The notes: generated by a model from the letters alone, not told the origin. Positions 35,268 through 44,626 are shown, numbered from the stretch's first letter. The stretch is DNA of 64,000 nt from Nocardia aurantia (GCF_009604425.1 NZ_WEGI01000002.1:496001-560000); one strand, 5' to 3'. Numbers and translations are program-made.

Positions 35268-36554
35268 ATGAGCACGACGCTGGCCGCCACCCCTCCTGCG
35301 GAGTACGTACCTCGCGATACCGCGGATGTCGTTCGCACGGTTCGCGATTCACGACCGCGACCGCTGACCATCCGGGGCGGCGAACGCGGCGGCGAACATG
35401 AGGACCGTCCGGTCGCCCCCGATCGGCGTGTCGTGCTCTCGCTGCGCCGGATGAACCGGGTGCAGGCGGTCGACGCCGACGCCCGGCTGGTCCGGGTACA
35501 GGCCGGCGCCCGGCTGTCCGACATCGACCGCACCCTCGGCGCGCACGGCCTCGGCCTGCCGGTCGTCGGCGACCATCGGGAGATCACCGCCGGCGGATTC
35601 GCCGCGGTGGGCGGGCTTTCCGCCGCCTCGCACCGCTACGGCATGTTCAGCGACAACGTGGTCTCCCTCGAATACGTCGATCCCGAGGGACGTTTCGGCA
35701 CCTGCGGCCGCACCCACCACAGCGAGCGGTTCCACCGCATCCTCGGCAGCGCCGGGCGGGCGGGCATCATCACCGCGCTGACGCTGGAGGCCGTCGAGGT
35801 CGACAAGGACCGCACCTGGCTGACCTCCGACGCGCACCGCTTCCTCGACTTCGACACCTTCGTCGAGCATTCGCTGGCCGAGATCAACCGGCCCGGCGAC
35901 GCCCTGCTCCAGGTGGGCCGCTGGGTCGACACCGCGCCGCTGCGAGTGGCCCGCCCGGTCGGCAGCGGCCAGCTGCAGCTGGGCACCGTCCGCTTCGGCC
36001 AGTGGTCGAGCCTGCACCCGGCCACCGCCACCCCGTCGCTGCGCGCCCGCCGCGAACTCGGCGCCCGCGCCCGCAAGGGCCTCGGCGCGATCGCCTCGCA
36101 CGCCAGCGGCCGCGCCGCCATGCCGGTCCGGCACGCCGCCGCCGGCGCGCTCATGTTCTCCCCCAAGGTGCTCACGCTGCGCGACGCCGAATACCTCGCC
36201 GACACGGTCATCAGCTCGTCGGGCGAGCGCGGCCCCGCCTACCGGGTCGCCGTGTTCGCGCCGCTGTCGAGCTACCACTCGGTCTTCCACCGGCTGCACG
36301 ACCTGCTCACCGAGCGCCGCGAGCACGCCGACTGCTTCACCGTCATCTCGGCGCAGACCTACGGGGTGCGGTCGCCGTATCTGCACGACCAGGTCGGCGA
36401 GGACCACGGCTACATCAGCTTCACCTGCCGGCTGCGGCCGCCGAGCAACTACCCGGGCAAGCGCGGCACCCCCGAACTCCTGCACGACATCGACGCCGCC
36501 GTCGACGACATCTGCGCCTCCGAGCGCGGCCAGCGCTACCACATCCCGCACTAG
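35268..36554 (+). CDS. FAD-binding (PCMH/VAO-type) oxidoreductase
   Basis: A 428-residue flavoprotein of the FAD_binding_4 group: LTIRGGERGG, then RLVRVQAGARLSDIDRTLGAHGLGLPVVGDHREITAGGFAAVGGLSAASHRYGMFSDNVVSLEYV, the typical FAD cradle, and a C-terminal substrate domain. The substrate is unknown; relatives oxidise alcohols or hydroxy acids. The ATG at 35268 follows GGGG closely. A 15-bp terminator hairpin follows it. It has no counterpart I recall at this place in M. tuberculosis, so it may be lineage-specific. Confidence 0.85.
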   Translation: MSTTLAATPPAEYVPRDTADVVRTVRDSRPRPLTIRGGERGGEHEDRPVAPDRRVVLSLRRMNRVQAVDADARLVRVQAGARLSDIDRTLGAHGLGLPVVGDHREITAGGFAAVGGLSAASHRYGMFSDNVVSLEYVDPEGRFGTCGRTHHSERFHRILGSAGRAGIITALTLEAVEVDKDRTWLTSDAHRFLDFDTFVEHSLAEINRPGDALLQVGRWVDTAPLRVARPVGSGQLQLGTVRFGQWSSLHPATATPSLRARRELGARARKGLGAIASHASGRAAMPVRHAAAGALMFSPKVLTLRDAEYLADTVISSSGERGPAYRVAVFAPLSSYHSVFHRLHDLLTERREHADCFTVISAQTYGVRSPYLHDQVGEDHGYISFTCRLRPPSNYPGKRGTPELLHDIDAAVDDICASERGQRYHIPH

Positions 36555-36566
36555 TCACAAGCGAAA

Positions 36567-36599
36567 AACCGCCCCCGAGAGAATCTCTCGGGGGCGGTT
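36567..36599. terminator. bidirectional terminator
   Basis: Arms AACCGCCCCCGAGAG (36567-36581) and CTCTCGGGGGCGGTT (36585-36599) pair perfectly over 15 bp with a 3-nt loop, between the convergent FAD oxidoreductase and ctaF. An A-run before it and T/C after suit both directions. Confidence 0.92.
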
Positions 36600-36621
36600 C
36601 GCTGCTGTGGCTACGCGGAGA

Positions 36622-37038
36622 TCAGTGCTTCTCCGGGCCCACGTGGTACTCGAACACCAGCCCGGCCGCCGCGGTGAGGATGCACACCACACCGAGCCCG
36701 ATCAGCCAGAACTGGAAGAAGGCGAATCCGGTCGCGGTCACCGCGGCGGCGCCGGCGAGCAGGATGGGCCAGAACGACCCGGGCGAGAAGAAGCCGAGGT
36801 CACCGGCGCCGTCGGCGATCTCCGCGTCCTCGAAGTCCTCCGGCCGCAGGTCCAGGCGGCGGGCGACGAAGCGGAAGTAGGTGCCGACGATCAGCGTCAG
36901 GCCCGCCGTCAGCACGATCGCGGTGGTGCCGGCCCATTCCACACCGGTGCGCGACTCGCCGGTGAAGAAGGCGTAGACGACCGCCACGATGATGAAGAAC
37001 ACCGTGAGCAGCTCGAAGATGCGTGCTTCGACCTTCAT
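36622..37038 (-). CDS. ctaF: cytochrome c oxidase polypeptide 4
   Basis: A 138-residue membrane protein with four hydrophobic helices, the actinobacterial subunit IV of aa3 oxidase. Characteristic stretches are [46 protein letters not shown] and [10 protein letters not shown]. It lies 29 bp after ctaC and is co-transcribed. Its role is structural within the bcc-aa3 supercomplex. Confidence 0.95.
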   Translation of the reverse strand: MKVEARIFELLTVFFIIVAVVYAFFTGESRTGVEWAGTTAIVLTAGLTLIVGTYFRFVARRLDLRPEDFEDAEIADGAGDLGFFSPGSFWPILLAGAAAVTATGFAFFQFWLIGLGVVCILTAAAGLVFEYHVGPEKH

Positions 37039-37067
37039 GTCAGATCACATTCCTCTTTCGCGCTCGG

Positions 37068-38153
37068 TTACTTGCTCTCGGCCTGGCTGGCTTCCCGCGA
37101 CGAGCGCGAGGTGTCGAACGGGTGCGTGGACGTCGCGACCGGCGACTCCTTGATGGACGCGAGCGCCTCGGCGTTCGTCTTGCCGGCCTCCCGGGCGGCG
37201 AGGTACTGCTGGAACTTCTCCGGCGACACGGCCCGGACCTCGAAGTTCATCATCGAGTGGAAGGTACCGCACATCTCCGCGCAGCGGCCGACGAAGGCGC
37301 CTTCCTTCTCGATCTTCGTGATCTGGAAGACGTTGTCGGAGTGGTTCTCCTTCGGGTTCGGCATCACGTCCCGCTTGAACAGGAACTCCGGGACCCAGAA
37401 GGAGTGCACGACGTCGGCGGAGGCGATCTGGAACTCGATGTTCTTGCCGGTCGGCAGCACCAGGACCGGGATCTCCGAGCTGGAGCCGACGGTCTCGACC
37501 TTGTCGTAGTGCAGGTAGCTGATGTCCTGGGCGGGCAGGCCGTGGTCGGGGCCCGGCTGCGCGTGGCCGTTGGCCTTGCGCTCCTTGTACTCGTCGATGA
37601 TCTCCTGGTTCAGGCCCTGACGGGTGGTGTCCACCCCGTCGTAGACCTGGCCGTTGTCACCGACGACCTTCTGGTAGCCGAACTTCCAGTTCCATTGGAA
37701 CGCGGTCACATCGACGACCACGTCCGGGTTGGAGACCTTCTCGTGCACGTAGTTCTGCACGACCACGGTGAAGTAGAACAGCACCGCGATGATGACGAAC
37801 GGGATCGCGGTGTAGGTCAGCTCCAGCGGCACGTTGTAGCCGGTCTGCCGGGGGAACTCCGGGGAGGTCGCCTTCTTGCGGTGGAACGCGACGGTCCAGA
37901 AGGTCAGCCCCCACACCAGCACACCCATGGCCAGAGCGGCAATGACCGACCACGTCCACAGCTCGCGCATCTTGGTCGCCTGCGGGGTGATACCCGACGG
38001 CCAGCCGAATCGCAGCACGGGATTGTCGATCGAGCAGCCGGAGACGAGCATCACGGTGATCCCCATGGCCACCGCCAGCCCGGCCCGCCGAAGGATGCGA
38101 CCCCGCCCCGGTGCGGGGCGCGCTCCTGTCGCTTCGCTCGCCTTGTGCGTCAC
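37068..38153 (-). CDS. ctaC: cytochrome c oxidase subunit II (lipoprotein)
   Basis: A 361-residue subunit II. A signal segment ends in a lipobox (MLVSGC, Cys at about 40), followed by two membrane helices and a cupredoxin domain with the CuA ligands in ADVVHSFW and CAEMCGTFHSMM. An extra loop of about 40 residues (near DTTRQGLNQEIIDEYKERK) is typical of actinobacterial CtaC. The GTG at 38153 is preferred because AGGAAGG lies eight bases before it; a TTG two codons earlier is possible. Confidence 0.96.
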   Translation of the reverse strand: MTHKASEATGARPAPGRGRILRRAGLAVAMGITVMLVSGCSIDNPVLRFGWPSGITPQATKMRELWTWSVIAALAMGVLVWGLTFWTVAFHRKKATSPEFPRQTGYNVPLELTYTAIPFVIIAVLFYFTVVVQNYVHEKVSNPDVVVDVTAFQWNWKFGYQKVVGDNGQVYDGVDTTRQGLNQEIIDEYKERKANGHAQPGPDHGLPAQDISYLHYDKVETVGSSSEIPVLVLPTGKNIEFQIASADVVHSFWVPEFLFKRDVMPNPKENHSDNVFQITKIEKEGAFVGRCAEMCGTFHSMMNFEVRAVSPEKFQQYLAAREAGKTNAEALASIKESPVATSTHPFDTSRSSREASQAESK

Positions 38154-38306
38154 GCTCAACGCCTTCCTGGTCGTCCATCCGACTCATGAGCCCGCCCGGA
38201 TGGCCGGACGGTCCATATTCAGCACGTTCGGGCCACTCCCGGGCTGTGCGCCCACGAGGCTGCCGACCGCACGCAACGCACGACCGACCGCTCGAGTTCC
38301 CGAGTA

Positions 38307-38319
38307 CTACGCAGCGTAG
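38307..38319. promoter_or_regulatory. 13-bp palindrome upstream of ctaC
   Basis: CTACGCAGCGTAG is a perfect palindrome about a central base in the ctaC-asnB divergent region (38154-38629). It may be an operator for ctaC or asnB. Apart from this and the repeat copy, the 476-bp region holds no recognisable gene. Confidence 0.4.
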
Positions 38320-38416
38320 ACCAAACGAGCTACGACGTTGTCCCGGGGTCTGATTCGTGTCTGTGTTAAATGCCGACACTCACGACTCTCGAGTTCGCCA
38401 TTCGTTTACGCGCAGG

Positions 38417-38530
38417 TCGAGGCCCGCCCCGGGCCTGGACTGACGGAGGCGGGGGAGCGAAGCGGAGGAGCCGGAGGAGGGAAGGCCCGGGGTCACGAGG
38501 GCCTCGACAGCCGGAGCGGAGCGGAGGCCA
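38417..38530 (+). repeat. 114-bp structured intergenic repeat, copy B
   Basis: Near-identical to copy A at 35118-35231, same orientation. The outer arms TCGAGGCCC/GGGCCTCGA are unchanged. In the inner stem CCCCGGGCCT pairs with AGGCCCGGGG, so both strands changed together relative to copy A. It ends about 100 bp before the asnB start. Confidence 0.9.
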
Positions 38531-38629
38531 TCAAATACTGCGTTGCGGGGGTGGGTACGGCATACTCGGAGACTGATTTCGCATGGCTCCGACCGCCGAC
38601 CCCGATACCGGAACGAGGTTCTCGACGCA

Positions 38630-40555
38630 GTGTGTGGACTGCTCGGCTTTCTGACCGCTGATGTAGCGACCGACGCGGTCGTCCAGCAGGTGTACGACGC
38701 GCTGCACTGTGGCCGCCATCGGGGGCCCGACGAACGCGGGACCTGGCACGACGAGAACATCATCCTCGGTTTCAACCGGTTGTCGATCATCGATATCGAC
38801 AACTCGCATCAGCCGTTGTTCTGGGGGCCGGCGGACGAACCGGAGCGGTACGCTCTCGCGTTCAACGGGGAGGTCTACAACTATCTGGAGTTGCGGCAGC
38901 AGCTCGCGGACGAGTTCGGGGCCGAATTCCGTACCGAGGGGGACGGCGAGGCCATCGTCGCGGGCTACCACTACTGGGGTACCGAGGTTTTCGCGCGGCT
39001 GCGCGGGATGTTCGCGTTCGCGATCTGGGACACCCGGACTCGGCGATTGGTATTGGCGCGCGATCCGTTCGGGATCAAGCCGTTGTTCCTGGCCACCGGG
39101 CCGAACGGGACCGCCTATGCCAGCGAGAAGAAGAGTCTGCTGGAGTTGCTGCCGGCGCTCGGGCTGTCCGACGAGCTGGATGTGCGGGCGCTGGAGCACT
39201 ACACCGTGCTGCAGTACGTGCCGGAACCGGAGTCGCTGCATCGGGATGTGCGCCGGCTCGAGTCGGGGTGTTACGCCACCCTCACGCCCGGGTCCGAGCC
39301 GGAGGTGAACAGGTATTTCGTGCCGACGTTCCGGGTGCGGCCGTTCGGGCCGGGCAGCGAGACGAAGCGGTACGAGGAGATCGCCGACGTGCTGTCGGAC
39401 TCCGTCGCCAAGCACATGCGCGCGGATGTCACCGTCGGAGCCTTCCTCTCGGGTGGGATCGACTCCACCGCCATCGCGGCGCTGGCGATCCGGCACAACC
39501 CGAACCTGCTGACCTTCACCTCCGCTTTCGAGCGGGAGGGGTATTCCGAGGCCGATGTGGCCGCGGAGACCGCGGCGGCGATCGGCGCGAAGCACTACAT
39601 CCGGACCGTGGGGCCGGAGGAGTACGCCGCGGCGATTCCGAAGATCGTCTGGTACCTCGACGATCCGGTGGCCGACCCGGCGCTGGTGCCGCTGTACTTC
39701 GTCGCCGAGGAGGCCCGCAAGCACGTCAAGGTGGTGCTCTCCGGTGAGGGGTCCGACGAGCTGTTCGGCGGGTACACGATCTACCGGGAACCGTTGTCGC
39801 TCAAGCCGTTCGAATACCTGCCCGGACCGCTTCGCGCGCTGGCCGGCCGGCTGTCGGAGCGGATTCCGGACGGGACCCGCGGCAAGAGCCTGCTGCATCG
39901 CGGGTCGCTGCCGCTGGAGCAGCGCTACTACGGCAACGCGCGCAGCTTCAGCGACGCCCAATTGCGTTCGGTGCTGCGGGAATTCCGGCCCGAGTGGACC
40001 CACCAGGACGTGACCGCGCCGATCTACACCCGCTCGCGCGGCTGGGATCCGGTGGCGCGCATGCAACATCTGGACCTGTTCACCTGGCTGCGCGGCGACA
40101 TCCTGGTCAAGGCCGACAAGATGACCATGGCCAACTCGCTGGAGCTGCGGGTGCCGTTCCTGGATCCCGAGGTCTTCGCGATCGCCGAACAGCTGCCGTA
40201 CGAGCAGAAGATCACCAAGGAGACCACGAAGTACGCGCTGCGCCGGGCGCTGGCGACCATCGTCCCGCCGCACGTCCTGCACCGGCCCAAGCTCGGTTTC
40301 CCGGTCCCGCTGCGGCATTGGCTGCGCGGACCGGAGCTGTACGACTGGGCGGCCGTGCAGATCGCCGAATCGCAGACCGACCACCTGCTGGACAAGTCCG
40401 CGATCAAGGCGATGCTGGAGGCCCACCGCACCGGTCCGGTCGACCACAGCCGGCGGCTGTGGACGCTGCTGGTGTTCATGGTCTGGCACGGCATCTTCGT
40501 CGAGAACCGGATCAAGCCCGACATCCAGGAGCCCGCGTACCCAGTGCGGCTGTAG
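38630..40555 (+). CDS. asnB: glutamine-hydrolysing asparagine synthetase (AsnB)
   Basis: A 641-residue protein. Starting at the GTG at 38630 puts Cys at position 2, the nucleophile of class II glutamine amidotransferases after Met removal, which decides the start over longer frames. RHRGPDE, NGEVYN and GDGE complete the glutaminase site; the synthetase domain has SGGIDS (274-279). Actinobacterial homologues (Rv2201) can amidate asparagine or meso-diaminopimelate in peptidoglycan precursors; which applies here is not visible. A terminator hairpin follows. Confidence 0.95.
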   Translation: MCGLLGFLTADVATDAVVQQVYDALHCGRHRGPDERGTWHDENIILGFNRLSIIDIDNSHQPLFWGPADEPERYALAFNGEVYNYLELRQQLADEFGAEFRTEGDGEAIVAGYHYWGTEVFARLRGMFAFAIWDTRTRRLVLARDPFGIKPLFLATGPNGTAYASEKKSLLELLPALGLSDELDVRALEHYTVLQYVPEPESLHRDVRRLESGCYATLTPGSEPEVNRYFVPTFRVRPFGPGSETKRYEEIADVLSDSVAKHMRADVTVGAFLSGGIDSTAIAALAIRHNPNLLTFTSAFEREGYSEADVAAETAAAIGAKHYIRTVGPEEYAAAIPKIVWYLDDPVADPALVPLYFVAEEARKHVKVVLSGEGSDELFGGYTIYREPLSLKPFEYLPGPLRALAGRLSERIPDGTRGKSLLHRGSLPLEQRYYGNARSFSDAQLRSVLREFRPEWTHQDVTAPIYTRSRGWDPVARMQHLDLFTWLRGDILVKADKMTMANSLELRVPFLDPEVFAIAEQLPYEQKITKETTKYALRRALATIVPPHVLHRPKLGFPVPLRHWLRGPELYDWAAVQIAESQTDHLLDKSAIKAMLEAHRTGPVDHSRRLWTLLVFMVWHGIFVENRIKPDIQEPAYPVRL

Positions 40556-40563
40556 TACCCCGC

Positions 40564-40593
40564 GTGACCGGTGCGGCCGTCCGCACCGGTCAC
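40564..40593 (+). terminator. hairpin terminator of asnB
   Basis: Arms GTGACCGGTGCGG (40564-40576) and CCGCACCGGTCAC (40581-40593) pair perfectly around CCGT, nine bases after the asnB stop, followed by a short T-containing run. Confidence 0.9.
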
Positions 40594-40671
40594 AGCACTT
40601 TCTCACAGTGATTCACTCATCGTTCGCCGCGTTGTGGTCGGGTGAGCACCCGGCGGGTGTTGGGTGTGCCC

Positions 40672-42558
40672 ATGACCGAGGACCAGGTTCCCCCGCCCGC
40701 AGACGACAACATGCCCGCCGCGGGTGACGCGGCGCCCGGCCCCGCGGGGCACACCGCGGCGGAAGCGGACGGCGCGGCGACGGCGGAGCCCGCGTCGGCC
40801 GGCGCGGCCGGTGAACCGGCCTCCGGCGGTGCGGGCGACGCCGCATCGGCCGCGCGTGACGTATCCGAAGATGCTGCGGCCGAGGCGGGTGCGGCCGGGG
40901 CGGGTGCGGCCGACACCGGCCCGCATGCGGAAACCACTTCCGGCAGTGCGAATCTCGTGAGCCGGCGTTGGCTGTTCGGTGCCTCGGCGGGCGCGGCGGT
41001 GGCCGGCCTCGCCGTGGGGGCCGGCGCGGTGGCACTCGCCTCCGGCGACTCCGAATCCGGCACCTCGGCCTGGCCGCGCGCTGCCACCCTGGCCGTCGCC
41101 CCGGAACGCGCTGCGGCGCCCCGGGTTTCGGGCCTGCACCTCCAATTCGGCGCGGACGCCGCGCGTGAGGCCGTGGTCTCCTGGCACACCGTCGGCTCGG
41201 TACGCAAGCCCGTGGTCCGATTCGGCACCGCCGTGGACAATTTCGGCAGCAGCGTCGACGCCGAGACCAAGACCTACAAGGATGCCAAGTCCGGCATCGA
41301 GGTTCAGGTCCACCACGCCCGGCTCACCGGTCTGACCCCCGACACCGACTACGTCTACTCCGCGGGCCACGACGGCGCCCCGCCCGAACTGGGCACCCTG
41401 CGCACCGCCCCGGCGGGCCGGGCGGCCTTCCGGTTCACCAGCTTCGGCGACCAGGGCACCCCGACCCTCGGCAAGATGTCCGCCGCCCCCGTGGTGAGCG
41501 CCACCGGCGCCGCGGCTCCCGTATTCGTCAACGACAACCTCGGCTCCCCGTTCGCCGGTGACGTCACCGCCGGAATCGAGCGCCTGGCACCGCTTTTCAA
41601 CCTCGTCAACGGCGACCTCTGCTACGCCAACCTGTCCAACGACCGGGTCCGCACCTGGAACGACTGGTGGGCCAACAACTCCCGCTCCGCCCGCTACCGC
41701 CCCTGGATGCCGTCGCCCGGCAACCACGAGAACGAGGCCGGCAACGGCCCCATCGGCTACCAGGCCTTCCAGACCTATTTCGCGCTGCCCGACAACGGTT
41801 CCGAAGACCTGACCAAGGGCCTCTGGTACGCCTTCACCGTCGGCGCCGTCCGCGTGATCGCCCTCGCCAACGACGACATCTGCTACCAGGACGGTGGCAA
41901 CACCTACGTCCGCGGCTACTCCGCCGGCGCCCAGAAGCGCTGGCTGGAAACCGAACTGTCGAAGGCCCGCGGCGACAAGGGAATCGACTGGATCGTGGTC
42001 ACCATGCACCAGACGGCGATCTCGTCGGCCGACAAGTTCAACGGCGGCGACCGCGCCATCCGCGAGGAGTGGCTCCCTCTGTTCGACAAGTATGAGGTAG
42101 ATCTCGTGCTGTGCGGCCACGAACACCACTACGAGCGCACCCACCCGATCCGCGGCGTCCTCGGCACCGACACCCTCACCCCGAAACCGGCCGACACCGC
42201 GACCGGCACGATCGACACCACCAAGGGCACCGTCCACCTCGTCATCGGCGGCGGCGGCACCTCCGCCCCCTCCAACACCCTGTTCTTCCCCGGCCAGCAG
42301 TGCCGGGTGATCACCTCGGTGGGCCCGGCCGACGCCGCCACCGGCAAGAAGACCCCCGTCTACGTCATGGAGCAGGCCCCCTGGTCCGCCGTCAAGGACG
42401 CCGAAAACCCCTACGGCTTCTGCGCTTTCGACGTAGACCCCGGCAAGCCCGGCGGCCACACCACCATCACCGGCACCTACTACGCCCTCACCGGCCCCAC
42501 CAGCGAACTGAAGACAGTCGACAAATTCACCCTCACCCGCCCCCGCGCGGACAACTGA
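40672..42558 (+). CDS. purple acid phosphatase-like metallophosphoesterase with Tat signal
   Basis: About 628 residues. A 96-residue Ala/Gly/Asp-rich leader precedes a twin-arginine motif SRRWLFG (97-103) and a hydrophobic segment (107-123). Then comes a fibronectin-like domain (about 147-255) and a calcineurin-type phosphoesterase with GDQG, GDLCYAN, GNHEN, TMHQTAISS and GHEHHYER. It is exported folded and should hydrolyse phosphomonoesters or diesters outside the membrane. The start is uncertain: a GTG directly at the Tat motif (about 40957) would remove the unusual leader. The gene lies between asnB and an accessory gene. Confidence 0.87.
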   Translation: MTEDQVPPPADDNMPAAGDAAPGPAGHTAAEADGAATAEPASAGAAGEPASGGAGDAASAARDVSEDAAAEAGAAGAGAADTGPHAETTSGSANLVSRRWLFGASAGAAVAGLAVGAGAVALASGDSESGTSAWPRAATLAVAPERAAAPRVSGLHLQFGADAAREAVVSWHTVGSVRKPVVRFGTAVDNFGSSVDAETKTYKDAKSGIEVQVHHARLTGLTPDTDYVYSAGHDGAPPELGTLRTAPAGRAAFRFTSFGDQGTPTLGKMSAAPVVSATGAAAPVFVNDNLGSPFAGDVTAGIERLAPLFNLVNGDLCYANLSNDRVRTWNDWWANNSRSARYRPWMPSPGNHENEAGNGPIGYQAFQTYFALPDNGSEDLTKGLWYAFTVGAVRVIALANDDICYQDGGNTYVRGYSAGAQKRWLETELSKARGDKGIDWIVVTMHQTAISSADKFNGGDRAIREEWLPLFDKYEVDLVLCGHEHHYERTHPIRGVLGTDTLTPKPADTATGTIDTTKGTVHLVIGGGGTSAPSNTLFFPGQQCRVITSVGPADAATGKKTPVYVMEQAPWSAVKDAENPYGFCAFDVDPGKPGGHTTITGTYYALTGPTSELKTVDKFTLTRPRADN

Positions 42559-42722
42559 ACCACCCGAAAATCCCTCCCCGGAATCCACTCGAACAGAAGT
42601 GAATGGGCATTCGTCCAGCTCTTTTCGTTCACTCCGACCTACGTCCCGGCCCGCCGCGTCCATGTACTATCGCGGCGGCCCGGCATCGGTTTCTCGGGTC
42701 GACGGGTTGAGCGGGGAGGGCC

Positions 42723-44300
42723 GTGAAATACTTCAACACCACCGGGCCGTGCGATCCACGACGGCACTACATGCTGCCCGCCGCCGAGCGGATCGCCAAA
42801 GCCCGCGAATTCATCGACTACGGCCAGTATTTCGTCGTGAATGCGCCCCGGCAGACGGGCAAGTCCACCAGCCTCATCGAATTGGGACACGAACTGACCG
42901 CCGGAGGTAATTACGTCGCGCTGCATTTCTCCTGTGAAGTCGCGGTGCCGTTCCATGACGATTTCGTCGGCGCCGGAAAAGCGATCCTGAACCGGATTCG
43001 TACAGCGGCGGAAAACGCCGGGCTACCATCCGAACAACTGCCACCGGATCCCTGGCCGGACACCACTCCCGGCACCGAAGTGGTCACAGGACTGTCGGCC
43101 TGGGCAGCGCGCTGCCCGATGCCGCTGGTGCTGTTCTTCGACGAGATAGACGCGATTCGCGGCGATTCACTGGTCAGCGTGCTTCAGCAGTTACGCGACG
43201 GCTACATCACTCAGCGCGACAGGTTCCCATATGCGGTCGTGCTCTGCGGAATGCGTGACATCCGGGACTACACAGCCGTTTCCGGCGGCGACCTCACTCG
43301 ACTCCGGTCCGCCGACCCGTTCAACATCAAGGTCGCGTCCATCCGGATCAGGGATTTCAACCTAGCCGAGGTCGCCGCCCTGTACGAACAGCACACCGCC
43401 TGCACCGGACAGCAATTCAGCACGCGCGCAACCGATCTCGCTTATTCCTATTCCGAGGGTCAGCCCTGGCTGGTCAATGCGCTCGCCCATGAGGTGATCC
43501 GCAAGATGCGCGTCACCGGAACCATCACCGACGAGCACATCGACGAGGCGAAGGAGCGGCTGATCGTCGCCCACGCAACGCATTTGGATTCGCTGGTGGA
43601 CAAGCTCTCCGAACCGCGCGTTCGACGTGTGATGGAACCGTTGATCGCGGGCAGCGTACCCGCAGTGGACCCGACGTTCGACGACGATGTCGCGTATGTT
43701 CGCGAATTGGGACTCATCGCGAACGACAAAACGATCCGTGTCGCCAATCCGATCTACAAGGAAGTCATCGTCCGGGTTCTCGGATCCGGAATCGAGAACG
43801 TCATTTTCGCGCAGCCCTCGAATTTCCGTCTGCCGGACGGACGCCTCGACTTCCCGAAACTGCTCGCCGAATTCGTCACATTCTGGAAGCAGAACGGTGA
43901 GGTGCTCGTCGTCAAACAGGGTTATCACGAGGCGGCGGCACAGCTTGTGATGATGGCATTCCTCCACCGCATCGTGAACGGCGGCGGCTACATAGACCGC
44001 GAATACGGTCTCGGTTACCGTCGCATCGATCTCCTGGTCCGGCAGGCCTACACCGCAGCCGACGGACACCGGGCGTGGCAACGCGAAGCGCTGGAGTTGA
44101 AGGTGCGCCACGACGGCGACGAGGACCCGCTCATCGAAGGACTCGGCCAGCTGGACGCCTACCTGGACCGCCTGGATCTGGCGACCGGTGTCCTGGCGAT
44201 CTTCGACAGGCGAGCCTCGGCCCCTCCGCTCCCGGTCCGAACCGCCTTCTCCGAAGCCGTCAGCCCTGGTGGACGCACCATCACCGTGCTGCGAGCCTGA
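42723..44300 (+). CDS. AAA-like ATPase with C-terminal PD-(D/E)xK-type domain
   Basis: A 525-residue protein. The N-terminal STAND/AAA-like ATPase has Walker A PRQTGKST (42-49) and Walker B LVLFFDEID (135-143). The C-terminal 100 residues show a nuclease-fold pattern with D436 (GYRRID) and E458-x-K460 (LELKV), as in proteins with an AAA-like domain followed by PDDEXK. GC looks lower than neighbours, suggesting acquisition. Biological role unknown; ATPase-nuclease fusions occur in defence or mobile-element contexts. The last 23 codons and downstream DNA are duplicated 248 bp away. The start is a GTG. Confidence 0.78.
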   Translation: MKYFNTTGPCDPRRHYMLPAAERIAKAREFIDYGQYFVVNAPRQTGKSTSLIELGHELTAGGNYVALHFSCEVAVPFHDDFVGAGKAILNRIRTAAENAGLPSEQLPPDPWPDTTPGTEVVTGLSAWAARCPMPLVLFFDEIDAIRGDSLVSVLQQLRDGYITQRDRFPYAVVLCGMRDIRDYTAVSGGDLTRLRSADPFNIKVASIRIRDFNLAEVAALYEQHTACTGQQFSTRATDLAYSYSEGQPWLVNALAHEVIRKMRVTGTITDEHIDEAKERLIVAHATHLDSLVDKLSEPRVRRVMEPLIAGSVPAVDPTFDDDVAYVRELGLIANDKTIRVANPIYKEVIVRVLGSGIENVIFAQPSNFRLPDGRLDFPKLLAEFVTFWKQNGEVLVVKQGYHEAAAQLVMMAFLHRIVNGGGYIDREYGLGYRRIDLLVRQAYTAADGHRAWQREALELKVRHDGDEDPLIEGLGQLDAYLDRLDLATGVLAIFDRRASAPPLPVRTAFSEAVSPGGRTITVLRA

Positions 44301-44626
44301 TCGGTTCAAGCACGAAATCCAGCCGACAGTTGGCGGAACTTCGACCGCGGCAGCGGCAGCAATCGGCGACGACACCGGCGCCGGTCAGCGCTCACAACAG
44401 CGGCATGCGGCAGCAACGGCAATCCGCGAGAGCAACAGCGGTAATCGGAGACGGCAGCGAGTGCCGCCGACCGTCGCTCCCGGGCCGAACTGCCTTACCC
44501 CAAGCCGTCAGCCCTGGTGGACGCACCATCACCGTGCTGCGAACCTGATCGGTTCAGGCATGAATCCAGCCGACAGTTGGCGAAACCTTCGACTGCGGCA
44601 GCGGCAGCAATCGGCGACGACACCGG
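44227..44626. repeat. duplication of the ATPase gene 3' end and flank
   Basis: Copy 1 (44227-44378) covers the gene's last 24 codons and about 78 bp beyond. Copy 2 (44475-44626) lies 248 bp on with scattered substitutions; it still encodes AVSPGGRTITVLR and a stop but has no gene in front. The 96 bp between them are CAG/CGG-rich. The gap 44301-44649 contains nothing else. Confidence 0.88.
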
